In this document: in pieces, positions 22,404 through 30,520 of the stretch
Layout of the letters: every line of letters starts with the position of its first letter
Position numbering within the stretch: the stretch's first letter is position 1
DNA from: Bacteroidota bacterium
Lineage (GTDB): Bacteria; Bacteroidota; Bacteroidia; Bacteroidales; Tenuifilaceae
Reading direction: 5' to 3'
NCBI GenBank assembly: GCA_029560875.1
Contig: JAKQKB010000235.1
Coordinates: 1 to 64,000 of the forward strand
Length of the DNA: 64,000 nt
Notes under the pieces: model-generated
Databases searched by the model: none
What the model was told of the DNA's origin: nothing
Seen by the model: the letters and a program-made list of their open reading frames with translations, nothing else
Translations under genes and position numbers: made by a program

Positions 22404-25292
22404 TTATTTTCCACAAATCTGACTATACGGGCAAACTTTGCAGTTCTCGGTTTTGTCGGTTTGGGTGAAATCAACCTCGGGGTTGAATATTTCGGTAACT
22501 AAACCATGGAGCAACTCCCTGAATGGCTGTGCATAGTTCTCGTAAGATTGAACCTCTTCCTTTGTCCCCCTTTTATCGAATGTTTGGTAAAGTACCGGGG
22601 TGTAATCCCTGGAGCTATTCCTCACAAACCAAAGGTTTGGGGCAATTTGGCTTGGTCGGAACTTACTTATCTTCCCAAATATCTCCGCGTAGGTGAAAAT
22701 TTGAAAAACACCATCCAGCTCCTTGCTCTGCAATAGGTCAGCAATGCTCTTGAACCTATCCTTTTTGATATCGTACTTACCCGTTTTAAAGTCTACAATG
22801 CGGAACTGGCTATCTACTTGCTCAATCCTATCGATACGCCCTCCTATTCGCACTTTGGTATCTTTGCCCTGAACCGTAATGGGAACATCGACAATAACTT
22901 CCTGCTCGGTGCTGAAAATTGAGTATGGTACTCTGTTGGTATCCACTGCAAGCATTTGGAATATCATCCATTTAATACGTTCCAGAATTAGTGCATTACG
23001 GCCAATCAGTATATCGTCAATTTTGTCGATATCGAGTTTATAGTTCTCAGCAAATGCAATGCGTACAGCGTTGTTTATTAAATCGATGTTACCGCTTAGT
23101 TCCTCCAGCTTTTCCTTGGTAACACTACTGGCTATATCCTTATAAATTAGCTCAACAGCGCGGTGTAGGATTGTTCCAACGCCACGCTCATCCATTGCCT
23201 CCTCCATCTCCTCGGGTTCCTCTATATTGGCTATTTTGTTGAAGAAGAAACGGAGCGAGCAGTTCTTATAGCTCGATAGAGCCGTAGGTGAGAGGTATTT
23301 CCCTTCCTTTTCGGTAACAACGTACTTGCCTAGGATTGATAGGATTTTATCGGTTTTCTTTACTGCGATTGTAGGTTCTGGCGTTAAACCCAGGTCGAAC
23401 TTAACCCTGATTCTATCAATATTTAGCCCCGATTCCATTATCAGCTGAAGGATATACCGGCTCATTTCGCCTGAGCGTGTGCCTTCGGCCTTATCGGTGT
23501 AAACTAGGTAGATATTGTTGGCACGCTGTATTAGCCGGTAGAAGTAATAGGCGTAAATGGCATTTTGATGCCTATAATCGGGCAATCCGTAAGCAAAGCG
23601 AAGACTGGGAGTGATAAACGATGGCTTATGGGCAACTCCGGGCAGAACGCTATCGTTCATCGATAGAATTACAACATTCTCGAAATCGAGCGTACGGGTT
23701 TCGAGGAATCCCATTAGCTGAACACCAGCAAGCGGCTCGCCCGAGAACGATACACGCTGCTCGGCCATTGCTTTACGGAAAAGCGCACGGTAAATTTTGG
23801 GGTTGATATCACCTTCAAATTCGGGTAAAACATCGCCCAACCTATTCAGTGCTTTAAATACCGTGAAAAGGAATTCTAGTTCAAGCCTGATGTTTCCGCT
23901 TAGCTCATTGCTGCTATGCTTTAAACCATTGGAAATATCCTTTACAAGCGCCGCTAGGTAACTATTTAGGTTGATACCGCTTTTTTCTAGAGTGAATATC
24001 TTTGTAAAGGTTGGGTTGATGCTTAGGGTAGCGGTGTCGATGTTGATTAACTTACGCTCTACTATTCGGTTCAGTAGTTTAGTAGAGTCGTCGCTGGCTA
24101 TCTGCTTAATGTAAGGATGCGTTAGTATATTCTGAACATCGCGGTAGTAGAACTTTGAGTCGTTGCCACTTTGGCGGGCGTTGGTTTGTAGACCAATAAG
24201 GTTATCGATAAGGCTGTAGGCCGCGGTATCCCGAATGGGGTAACCCATAGTGATATTTACCTCATCCAGCTCATCGGGCAGTGCCGATAGAACCGGGAGC
24301 AGAAGTTGCTCCTCGGGTAAAACCAAGGCCGTGTTGATATCAATTTTAGTGGTGCTGGTTTTTAAATTTGACAGAATATCGGGGATTAGCTTTGCCTGTG
24401 CCACATTGGATGGCGATGCGACAAGCTTAATGCTTTTACTTGTACTGAAATTGCTGAAATGCTCGTGGCTAAGGCTATTGGGGAACTCCTTCAGGTTATC
24501 GGCCATAAACATTGCGGCCTCGTTCCTGTTATTGTCGCCCTGCATATAGTACTTGTCGTAATCCCAGTAAAACAGAGCGTTTTCGAATCGTTTTAGGTGA
24601 TGAAAAAGAACCCTCTCGCAGCTATTCAGGGCGTTGAAACCAACCAGCGCATACTTGCCAGTCACCATTGATTGTTTGGTATTCTTCAACTTTTCGGCGG
24701 CCACTCTGTAGGCTAAGCCTTCGTAGGCTATTCCTTGTGTAATAAGCGAAGTGGAGAATTGATTGTAGATTCCGCCTAGTTTTTCCCAAATGTCGGAGTA
24801 ACGCGAACGGATATGCGAGTCGGCAGTATCGTTCAGCAGGTTCAAAAAATTCTGTAGGGCCTTAAGGTGTTCCTCGTCAAACTCATCGAACTTCTTGTCA
24901 ATCTCCTTTAAATCCTTAACGTTGGCGAATATCTTCGACGAATCCACCAGGTACTTATCCACCTGGTCGAAGTCCGAAATCATTACGTTTCCCCAAAAGA
25001 AAAAATCGTCGAACGATTCCTGACTACCTGTGGCTATCTGGTACTGCTTGTAAAGTTGATGGTTAAGCAAAAGTGGGTCGGTAGGTTTTAGCTCCGCTAC
25101 AGCAAACATCAAATCGTTGATAGTGGTAACCTTGGGTTGCCAAATGGGCTTGCTCAACCCAGTTGCAAGGTACTTGGTGAAGAACAACGATGCCCTTCGG
25201 TTCGGAAAAACGAGGTTAACCTCGGAGATATCATCGCCGAAAACTCTATATAAATCCTTGGCAACTAAGCTGAGAAATGGTTCCATTATCAA
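22404..25292 (-). CDS. addB: AddB-like helicase-nuclease subunit
   Basis: A 962-residue protein of the AddB family, part of the AddAB complex that resects DNA double-strand ends for recombination. The N-terminal helicase-like domain has VFPNRRASLFFTKYLA where a Walker A motif would be, so it is presumably inactive as a motor. The C-terminal PD-(D/E)XK nuclease carries RIGGRIDRIEQ and IVDFKTGKYD. One cysteine in SYKNCSLRFFF plus three in CKVCPYSQIC near the C-terminus fit the AddB iron-sulphur cluster. No AddA is in the window. It begins nine bases after the VirK-like gene on the same strand. Confidence 0.87.
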   Translation of the reverse strand: MIMEPFLSLVAKDLYRVFGDDISEVNLVFPNRRASLFFTKYLATGLSKPIWQPKVTTINDLMFAVAELKPTDPLLLNHQLYKQYQIATGSQESFDDFFFWGNVMISDFDQVDKYLVDSSKIFANVKDLKEIDKKFDEFDEEHLKALQNFLNLLNDTADSHIRSRYSDIWEKLGGIYNQFSTSLITQGIAYEGLAYRVAAEKLKNTKQSMVTGKYALVGFNALNSCERVLFHHLKRFENALFYWDYDKYYMQGDNNRNEAAMFMADNLKEFPNSLSHEHFSNFSTSKSIKLVASPSNVAQAKLIPDILSNLKTSTTKIDINTALVLPEEQLLLPVLSALPDELDEVNITMGYPIRDTAAYSLIDNLIGLQTNARQSGNDSKFYYRDVQNILTHPYIKQIASDDSTKLLNRIVERKLINIDTATLSINPTFTKIFTLEKSGINLNSYLAALVKDISNGLKHSSNELSGNIRLELEFLFTVFKALNRLGDVLPEFEGDINPKIYRALFRKAMAEQRVSFSGEPLAGVQLMGFLETRTLDFENVVILSMNDSVLPGVAHKPSFITPSLRFAYGLPDYRHQNAIYAYYFYRLIQRANNIYLVYTDKAEGTRSGEMSRYILQLIMESGLNIDRIRVKFDLGLTPEPTIAVKKTDKILSILGKYVVTEKEGKYLSPTALSSYKNCSLRFFFNKIANIEEPEEMEEAMDERGVGTILHRAVELIYKDIASSVTKEKLEELSGNIDLINNAVRIAFAENYKLDIDKIDDILIGRNALILERIKWMIFQMLAVDTNRVPYSIFSTEQEVIVDVPITVQGKDTKVRIGGRIDRIEQVDSQFRIVDFKTGKYDIKKDRFKSIADLLQSKELDGVFQIFTYAEIFGKISKFRPSQIAPNLWFVRNSSRDYTPVLYQTFDKRGTKEEVQSYENYAQPFRELLHGLVTEIFNPEVDFTQTDKTENCKVCPYSQICGK

Positions 25293-25301
25293 TCCTTACA
25301 A

Positions 25302-25778
25302 TTACTGTTTGTAAAAGAATATGGCCTGTTCGGTTTTTGGGTCGCCAAATGTGGTGAAAAAGTTCTCGCTCATTAGCTCTTCCTGCGTATTTGGGTCGAT
25401 ATACATTACCGTAACCTTAACTTTGCCGGTAGATTCTATTCGGAATTTTCCGTAGTTATACACAAATCCCTTTCCTTTAGGGTTCATAATCAACTTATTC
25501 TCAGAGAAAACCACAAAGGCATTCTCGTTACCCCTAACGGCTTTGGGGGCAAAATACTCGTAGGTATCAATGGTCATTCCTCCAATGGCATCGGGCGATT
25601 TATCTTCAACCTCATTGTCGGAAATTAGGGTGCATTTGCCGTAGTGAATAATAACCCTAACCTGTTCGCCGCTATTAAGTGCGGTCATTAACTCGTCAAA
25701 GTTTTTTAGCGATTTTGGCTGTGCAAGTAAGTTTGAACTAATAAGAGCCAATGCAAAGAAGAATACTATTTTTTTCAT
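25302..25778 (-). CDS. Secreted VirK-family protein
   Basis: A 158-residue exported protein with a clear signal peptide (KKIVFFFALALISSNLLA). The mature part starts KSLKNFDELMTALNSGEQVR and continues VIIHYGKCTL, the pattern of the VirK family (a 'Leu-x-x-Gly, Val, ... Cys' opening). Strand-rich segments and an FRIESTGKVKVTVMYIDPN region follow. VirK proteins are periplasmic and of unclear function. It lies just upstream of the addB-like gene, probably as a chance co-transcription partner. Confidence 0.65.
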   Translation of the reverse strand: MKKIVFFFALALISSNLLAQPKSLKNFDELMTALNSGEQVRVIIHYGKCTLISDNEVEDKSPDAIGGMTIDTYEYFAPKAVRGNENAFVVFSENKLIMNPKGKGFVYNYGKFRIESTGKVKVTVMYIDPNTQEELMSENFFTTFGDPKTEQAIFFYKQ

Positions 25779-25865
25779 TGAAGTTAGATTATAAAATTAA
25801 GTTTGAATTAAAAGTAATACAAATTGTTTAAAAGTGATTCCAAAATTCTATTCTGATTTAGATTT

Positions 25866-25957
25866 TGTCATCCCGAACTTGTTGAGGGATTTAGATTTCT
25901 AACTAGCGCTCGAAACCGAGCCGCCAAGTGGCGATGAGCTCGCCGAAGGCAATGACA
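25866..25957. repeat. Dispersed TGTCAT...AATGACA element, second copy
   Basis: A 92-base element in the gap before the radical SAM gene, with TGTCATCCCGAACTTGTTGA at the left end and AATGACA at the right. Its right half (GCTCGAAACCGAGCCGCCAA and on to GCAATGACA) matches the element at 11251-11357. Confidence 0.65.
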
Positions 25958-25976
25958 TAGTAGAGTTTCTTCACCA

Positions 25977-26918
25977 TCAACTAAATAGCCGTCCCTGCCA
26001 AGTATTCCGCTGTTCAAGAATTTTTTCGAGCATAACCATTAGCTGGTCGGTACGATAGTTTCCCCAGGGTGGCGTAGCCAAGTATCGGGGAGGAGCCTCG
26101 CCAGTAAAGCGTTCTACTACAAAAGTGGGATTGAGTTGCTCCAGAAAATCAACCATAAAGTTGAAATACTCCTCCATTCCGAACAGGTTGAACATTGAAG
26201 GATTCTGCTGATACTGCAACTCCATGGCAGTCCCTTTGATTATCTGTAGTTGATGAAACTTGATGGTGCTAAGCGGAAGTTTAGAGAGTATAGCTGCCTC
26301 GGCCATCATTTCATCGCGCGATTCGCCTGGTAGGCCAAAAATTATATGTGCTCCTGTTTTAATGCCTCGCTTATGGGTTTCCTCTATGGCCCAAACCGAT
26401 TTTTCGAAGTTGTGTCCACGGTTAATCATCTCCAGCGTTTTGTTGTAGCAACTTTCCACTCCGTACTCAAGTGCTATGTAATATTTTTTGGAAAGTTCCT
26501 GAAAGTAGTCGAGTTTTTGCTCATCAACGCAATCAGGGCGAGTGCCAATAACCAATCCAATAATTTTAGGATTTGAAAGCGCCTCGGAGTATAGTTTCTC
26601 CAACTTATCCAAAGGAGCGTGAGTGTTGGAGAATGCCTGAAAGTAGGCTAAATATCTATCGGCCCTACGATAACGCACAGCATGAAACTCAATGCCCTCA
26701 TCAATTTGCTGGGTTATTGATTTTGATGGGGTGCAGTAGCTTGGGTTAAAGGCATCGTTGTTGCAGTAGGTGCAACCTCCGGTTGCAACAGTGCCATCGC
26801 GGTTTGGACACGTAAAACCCGCATCGATAGTGAGTTTTTGAACGCGTCCACCAAACTCGCGCTTAAAGTAATTTGAGTAGCTGTTAAATCGCCTATTATC
26901 GCCCCAAGGGTATGACAT
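25977..26918 (-). CDS. TIGR01212 family radical SAM protein (YhcC-like)
   Basis: A 313-residue radical S-adenosylmethionine enzyme. Near the start LTIDAGFTCPNRDGTVATGG leads into CTYCNN, the three-cysteine iron-sulphur motif in the unusual form typical of this family. Downstream are the TRPDC, YGVESCYNKTLEMINRGH and IFGLPGESRDEMM segments of the Elp3-like core. A start at 26978 would add 20 residues made by heptamer repeat sequence, so I chose MSYPWGDNRRFNSYSNYFK at 26918, which is the family start. The substrate is not established. Confidence 0.9.
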   Translation of the reverse strand: MSYPWGDNRRFNSYSNYFKREFGGRVQKLTIDAGFTCPNRDGTVATGGCTYCNNDAFNPSYCTPSKSITQQIDEGIEFHAVRYRRADRYLAYFQAFSNTHAPLDKLEKLYSEALSNPKIIGLVIGTRPDCVDEQKLDYFQELSKKYYIALEYGVESCYNKTLEMINRGHNFEKSVWAIEETHKRGIKTGAHIIFGLPGESRDEMMAEAAILSKLPLSTIKFHQLQIIKGTAMELQYQQNPSMFNLFGMEEYFNFMVDFLEQLNPTFVVERFTGEAPPRYLATPPWGNYRTDQLMVMLEKILEQRNTWQGRLFS

Positions 26919-26920
26919 TT

Positions 26921-26959
26921 TCGTTGTTCGTTGTTCGTTGTTTGTTGTTCGTTGATGGT
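26921..26959. repeat. Heptamer tandem repeat next to the radical SAM start codon
   Basis: About five imperfect copies of TTGTTCG (with one TTGTTTG) lie directly upstream of the ATG at 26918. In the minus-strand frame they encode the RTTNNEQ-type residues of a spurious extension. Copy-number changes would alter leader length, or frame if an upstream start were used. Confidence 0.7.
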
Positions 26960-27002
26960 TGATTGAAAAGAGGTGCAATTTATAGAAAAAACATGGAACA
27001 CT

Positions 27003-27884
27003 TCATTCTGATATTTTCTGAGTCATATAAAGGACGTATTTCTGTCCTTCCAGTTTGTGGTAGTATATAATTTGGTTATCGGGCGATATAGTTGCAGCCT
27101 CAACAAACCCTTCAATCATATCAATTCTGTATGGCTTTCGGAATGGTTCATTTACACTTTCGCGTGTAGAAACATAAATTTTGGGCATTGATGTTTCAGA
27201 AATTGGAGCATCAACCCTTGTGAAGTAAAGTTCAAGCATATCGGATGATAGGCAAGCGGCATATTCCAAGGCTGAAGTATTGATGTTTTTGAGTAAATCC
27301 GAATTTATTCTTTGAAAACCAATGTCAGTTTTTTCTGCAATTGCGATATCGGCTTCATATGGGCCACCATTCTCGTCGAATCGTCCATCTACAAAGTATA
27401 GGAAGTTCCCGTCCTTGCTCACTTCTACATCGAAATTTACCCAACCAGCCTGATTTTTAGAGATACCTGTAACTAGAGTAATATTGGAAATGCTATCGTT
27501 CTCAAATTGTCCAGTGTAAATAGTGGCGAGTGTTTGGTTATAGCTACGAGTTGAAACAAAGTAAAAAGCATTGGAGTTATCCATTGTGGCCACACCATCT
27601 AAACTCTCGGTGTTAACCCCTTTGAGTTCTCCTTGATATTCGAATGTTATATCATTAATTCGCTTTGCAAAATGTAAATTGGTATTTACAGAGGGGTGGT
27701 TGGAGTTATTAAAGAATAAGGTTTCTCCATTGGATGCAAGGAACGGTTCCATTATATCGGCACTATATCCATTTATGGTTACAAGTTGTGGTTGCCCAAA
27801 TGTTATTAATCGGGAATTGGATTCCGATTCGTTCTTTGAACAAGCAGAAAGTACGATTAGTATGTAAAATACCCCATGTTTCAT
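27003..27884 (-). CDS. TolB/PD40-type beta-propeller lipoprotein
   Basis: A 293-residue lipoprotein with a very short signal peptide ending in the lipobox VLSAC. The body has propeller-blade signatures resembling PD40/TolB repeats: MEPFLASNGETLFFNNSNHP, VSKDGNFLYFVDGRF, LSSDMLELYFTRVDAP and ISPDNQIIYYHKL. Four to five blades fit a small or partner-dependent propeller. A TAGATTTG box lies only four bases above the ATG, implying a leaderless or nearly leaderless message. Its role, probably binding a ligand or protein at the cell envelope, is unknown. Confidence 0.8.
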   Translation of the reverse strand: MKHGVFYILIVLSACSKNESESNSRLITFGQPQLVTINGYSADIMEPFLASNGETLFFNNSNHPSVNTNLHFAKRINDITFEYQGELKGVNTESLDGVATMDNSNAFYFVSTRSYNQTLATIYTGQFENDSISNITLVTGISKNQAGWVNFDVEVSKDGNFLYFVDGRFDENGGPYEADIAIAEKTDIGFQRINSDLLKNINTSALEYAACLSSDMLELYFTRVDAPISETSMPKIYVSTRESVNEPFRKPYRIDMIEGFVEAATISPDNQIIYYHKLEGQKYVLYMTQKISE

Positions 27885-27888
27885 TAAG

Positions 27889-27920
27889 CAAATCTACAAA
27901 AGTTGATGGTAAAAAAACAA
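27889..27920 (-). promoter_or_regulatory. Promoter of the propeller lipoprotein
   Basis: On the minus strand TTTG (27917-27920) and TAGATTTG (27889-27896) are 20 bases apart, an excellent Bacteroidota promoter. The -7 box ends four bases before the ATG at 27884, so transcription should start at or next to the start codon. Its -33 part overlaps the terminator of the preceding gene. Confidence 0.55.
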
Positions 27921-27948
27921 AAACCACCCCAAAATTTGGAGTGGTTTT
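27920..27948 (-). terminator. Rho-independent terminator of terB
   Basis: AAAACCACCCCAAA and TTTGGAGTGGTTTT form a 14-base stem with one G-U type mismatch. On the minus strand it runs into a U-rich tract. It ends transcripts from the TerB gene. Confidence 0.8.
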
Positions 27949-27970
27949 CAACATGCCTAGGAATAAATTC

Positions 27971-28396
27971 TTAAGCCTTATTTTTTAGGATAATTACTTC
28001 GATGATTTTTTGTGATTGCTCATCGGAAATACCCATTTTACTCTTAAGCATAGCAATAACTGCTTCTTCCTCTTTTTCAACAGAACCATCGGCTAGAACA
28101 AAGTCAACAGCGTTGGTGTAAACGGTTGGGCGTAGTTCGGCAGGAATTTTATCCACAGCCTTATCAAGTAAGCCTTCAAGGCTCTTGGTTTCCTTAAGGA
28201 TGCGTTGAATTTTCTTCATAGCATCTCTTAAATCGAACTTACGGAAAGTTGGACGGCTTGCAAGTAAATTTATAAGGTTGATTTCCTCCTCAGGTGCAAT
28301 TTCACCATCAGCAGCCATACAAGCAAAAATAATTGCGAAAAACGCTTCTTTTTCATTTGAGATTTCAGCAGAACCTCCAAGGTTGAATAGTCCCAT
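27971..28396 (-). CDS. TerB family protein
   Basis: A 141-residue helical cytoplasmic protein of the TerB/DjlA-like family. The two characteristic metal-binding-type helix starts are visible: MAADGEIAPEEEINLI and FVLADGSVEKEEEAVIAML, each with an acidic cluster. The family is linked to tellurite resistance and to envelope-associated signalling complexes, but isolated members like this one have no defined role. It is a single gene with its own promoter (TACTTTTG at 28429-28436) and terminator. Confidence 0.85.
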   Translation of the reverse strand: MGLFNLGGSAEISNEKEAFFAIIFACMAADGEIAPEEEINLINLLASRPTFRKFDLRDAMKKIQRILKETKSLEGLLDKAVDKIPAELRPTVYTNAVDFVLADGSVEKEEEAVIAMLKSKMGISDEQSQKIIEVIILKNKA

Positions 28397-28428
28397 AGTA
28401 TTTGTTATTGAGTTTTATAATCGGAGTG

Positions 28429-28436
28429 CAAAAGTA
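28429..28436 (-). promoter_or_regulatory. -7 box of terB
   Basis: CAAAAGTA on the plus strand reads TACTTTTG on the minus strand, 32 bases above the TerB start. A CAAA at 28462-28465 is a poorly spaced candidate -33 element. Confidence 0.4.
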
Positions 28437-28520
28437 TTACAATATTCGAAAATTGAATTCTCAAATTGTAAATACAGCGATAGGGTTCTATTAAAAAATA
28501 TTAAAACGGGGGAGAGGAGT

Positions 28521-29765
28521 TTATTTCTTTTTTGATTTATGCTTTTTTCGTTGTTTTGCCTCATACTCGTTAATATCATCAAGTAACGATTTCCAATCGT
28601 GGGAGGATTCCTCCGAAACATCAACTGTGGCTTCGTACTCACCTTCGGTAAAGTGCATTATAGATATCGGTTTGCTTAAGTATGTTTCAATTTCAGCGAG
28701 TATTTCTTTTTCCTCAGTACTGCAAAAGGATACAGCTTTGCCTTTTTGGTTACCACGACCTGTGCGACCCACACGATGTACATAGTTTTCTGATACTTCA
28801 GGTAAATCGTAGTTTATAACAAATTCAACATTGGGAATATCAACGCCACGTGCACTAACATCAGTGGCAATTAGAACTCGGTTTTTTCCCGATTTAAAAT
28901 TGTCCATAATGGAAGAGCGTTCCTTCTGGTCTTTTCCGCTATGAATAGTTTGGCTGGAGATATTGACTCTTTCTAGCGCTTTAAGCACTCTTTCGGCTCT
29001 AACCTTAGTGCGAACAAATACTAGTATTTTACTATCGGGGTTTTCGTTAATAAAACGTTCTAGGAAGAAACGTTTATCGTCCATTTCCACAAACGCAACT
29101 GAATGGTCGATGTTTTTTGATACAGGGTCTTTAGGTGATATATGTATTCGAACGGCGTGGCGAACTAAGCCGTAGGCTAAATCTTTAATTCGCTCATTAA
29201 TGGTTGCCGAAAAGAATAATGTTTGGCGGTTTCTGGGGATTCGTCGTATCAACTGTTCCATATCATTTATAAAGCCTAGCTCAAGCATATGGTCGGCTTC
29301 GTCAATAATAAGAATCTCCACATTTTTAAACGATAAAAAACCTTGGCTAGCGAGGTCGAACATTCTTCCTGGGGTTGCAACTAAAACATCCGTTCCATTC
29401 TTAAGAAGCGATATTTGCTTGTCTTGTTCAACACCGCCATAAACGCCAACAACATGTAGACCTAACCCCGTTATGAGTTGCTTGAAAACCTCGGATACTT
29501 GAATGGCCAATTCGTGGGTTGGAACCATCACTAAGCATCGGGTTGAATATTGTTCCTTCAGAACTTTTCGAGTTGCAAGTAGTTGTATAACAGGAATTGC
29601 GAATGCTGCCGTTTTTCCTGTTCCGGTTTGTGCTATAGCCAAAACATCTTCACCTTTCAAGGTAGGAGGGATGGCCTTAAATTGTATATCGGTTGGTCGT
29701 TTAAATCCAAGTGTTTCGAGATTACGCTTGAGCGCAGGTATTAAATTGTACTGTTCAAACTTCAT
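28521..29765 (-). CDS. DEAD-box RNA helicase (RhlE-like)
   Basis: A 414-residue ATP-dependent RNA helicase with all core motifs in order: the Q motif (FKRPTDIQFKAIP), AQTGTGKT (I), PTHELAIQ (Ia), TPGR (Ib), DEAD (II), SAT (III), the ARGVDIPNVEFVINYDLPE region (V) and HRVGRTGR (VI). The short lysine-rich C-terminal tail (EAKQRKKHKSKKK) is usual for RhlE-type helicases that help ribosome assembly and RNA turnover. It is a single gene with its own good promoter at 29846-29876. Confidence 0.94.
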   Translation of the reverse strand: MKFEQYNLIPALKRNLETLGFKRPTDIQFKAIPPTLKGEDVLAIAQTGTGKTAAFAIPVIQLLATRKVLKEQYSTRCLVMVPTHELAIQVSEVFKQLITGLGLHVVGVYGGVEQDKQISLLKNGTDVLVATPGRMFDLASQGFLSFKNVEILIIDEADHMLELGFINDMEQLIRRIPRNRQTLFFSATINERIKDLAYGLVRHAVRIHISPKDPVSKNIDHSVAFVEMDDKRFFLERFINENPDSKILVFVRTKVRAERVLKALERVNISSQTIHSGKDQKERSSIMDNFKSGKNRVLIATDVSARGVDIPNVEFVINYDLPEVSENYVHRVGRTGRGNQKGKAVSFCSTEEKEILAEIETYLSKPISIMHFTEGEYEATVDVSEESSHDWKSLLDDINEYEAKQRKKHKSKKK

Positions 29766-29845
29766 AAGTATTTGAGTATATTCCTTTTGCTAGAGTTTAA
29801 TTAGCCAATTGGAAATTGTTTTAAACAGTATTCCTATTGCTGATG

Positions 29846-29876
29846 CAAAACTACTAAAAAACGAGAATTGTGCAAA
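29846..29876 (-). promoter_or_regulatory. Promoter of the DEAD-box helicase
   Basis: TTTG (29873-29876) and TAGTTTTG (29846-29853) on the minus strand, 19 bases apart, match the Bacteroidota consensus closely. A leader of about 70 bases precedes the start codon at 29765, long enough to be regulated, as is common for cold-inducible helicases. Confidence 0.65.
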
Positions 29877-29984
29877 TTAAAGAGATGCTAGAGTCTCTTT
29901 AACTTATGATATGGTTTGATTTTCAGAGTATTTTAGAAATAAGTTAAATTGTTATTTGTGGTATGATATTTAGGAAATAAAGTT

Positions 29985-29992
29985 TATTTTTG
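29985..29992 (+). promoter_or_regulatory. -7 box of the lipoprotein at 30025
   Basis: TATTTTTG fits TAnnTTTG and lies about 30 bases above the ATG. The -33 element is not clear. Confidence 0.4.
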
Positions 29993-30024
29993 CATTTTAA
30001 AAGTGTAGATTAACAATAAAATAT

Positions 30025-30510
30025 ATGTTAAACAAATTAAGTTATTTAACTCTGTTGCTACTATTGGGTTGTGCTTCTCAAAAGAAACAAGTGGAGAATA
30101 TCGAAAATAAATTTGATCATGAGATAGATATTGTTGTTGATAGCTTTAAAGGCAATGATGGTTTAAGTTTTATAGTTCAAAATAAATCAAACGGACAGGT
30201 TTTTGTTCATAATCACAGGCAAACTCATATTGAAAAGTTTGATGGAGTGAACTGGGTGAAATTAAGAATATTAAATTGTCCGTGCGGTGCACCGTGTGCT
30301 AGACCTACTGAATTTATTGAGATTGCTAAAGAAGGAAGTTTTGCATTTAGATGGGACAGAGCGGAGAGTTGGTGTGGAGAAAAGAATTCCTATGGTATTC
30401 CCGAATCTATGAAGCAATCTGTAACTGCTGGACTTTATCGAATAATGGTTGTTTTTAGTGTTGATCAAAGAAATACTAAAGCCTTTTACAAAGAATTTAA
30501 TGTAAATTAA
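30025..30510 (+). CDS. Small lipoprotein of unknown function
   Basis: A 161-residue lipoprotein (LSYLTLLLLLGC lipobox). The mature part looks like a beta-sandwich domain: IDIVVDSFKGNDGLSFIVQN, EKFDGVNWVKLRILNCPCGA, then IAKEGSFAFRWDRAESWCGE and AGLYRIMVVFSV. It resembles the Ig-like domains of unknown function seen in periplasmic proteins. Two cysteine-containing segments (CPCGAPC and WCG) could form disulphides. It starts just upstream of the broken T9SS gene (ten-base gap), so the two are probably in one transcript. Confidence 0.6.
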   Translation: MLNKLSYLTLLLLLGCASQKKQVENIENKFDHEIDIVVDSFKGNDGLSFIVQNKSNGQVFVHNHRQTHIEKFDGVNWVKLRILNCPCGAPCARPTEFIEIAKEGSFAFRWDRAESWCGEKNSYGIPESMKQSVTAGLYRIMVVFSVDQRNTKAFYKEFNVN

Positions 30511-30520
30511 TTATAAATTC

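Noticed and set aside
26921-26959. Possible CRISPR-like repeats
   Set aside because: The units are seven bases long and adjacent, without spacers, and no cas gene is in the window.
26714-27001. A second minus-strand frame of 95 residues across the radical SAM start region
   Set aside because: Its residues come from the heptamer repeats and from a shifted frame of the radical SAM cysteine motif. The family match is in the other frame.
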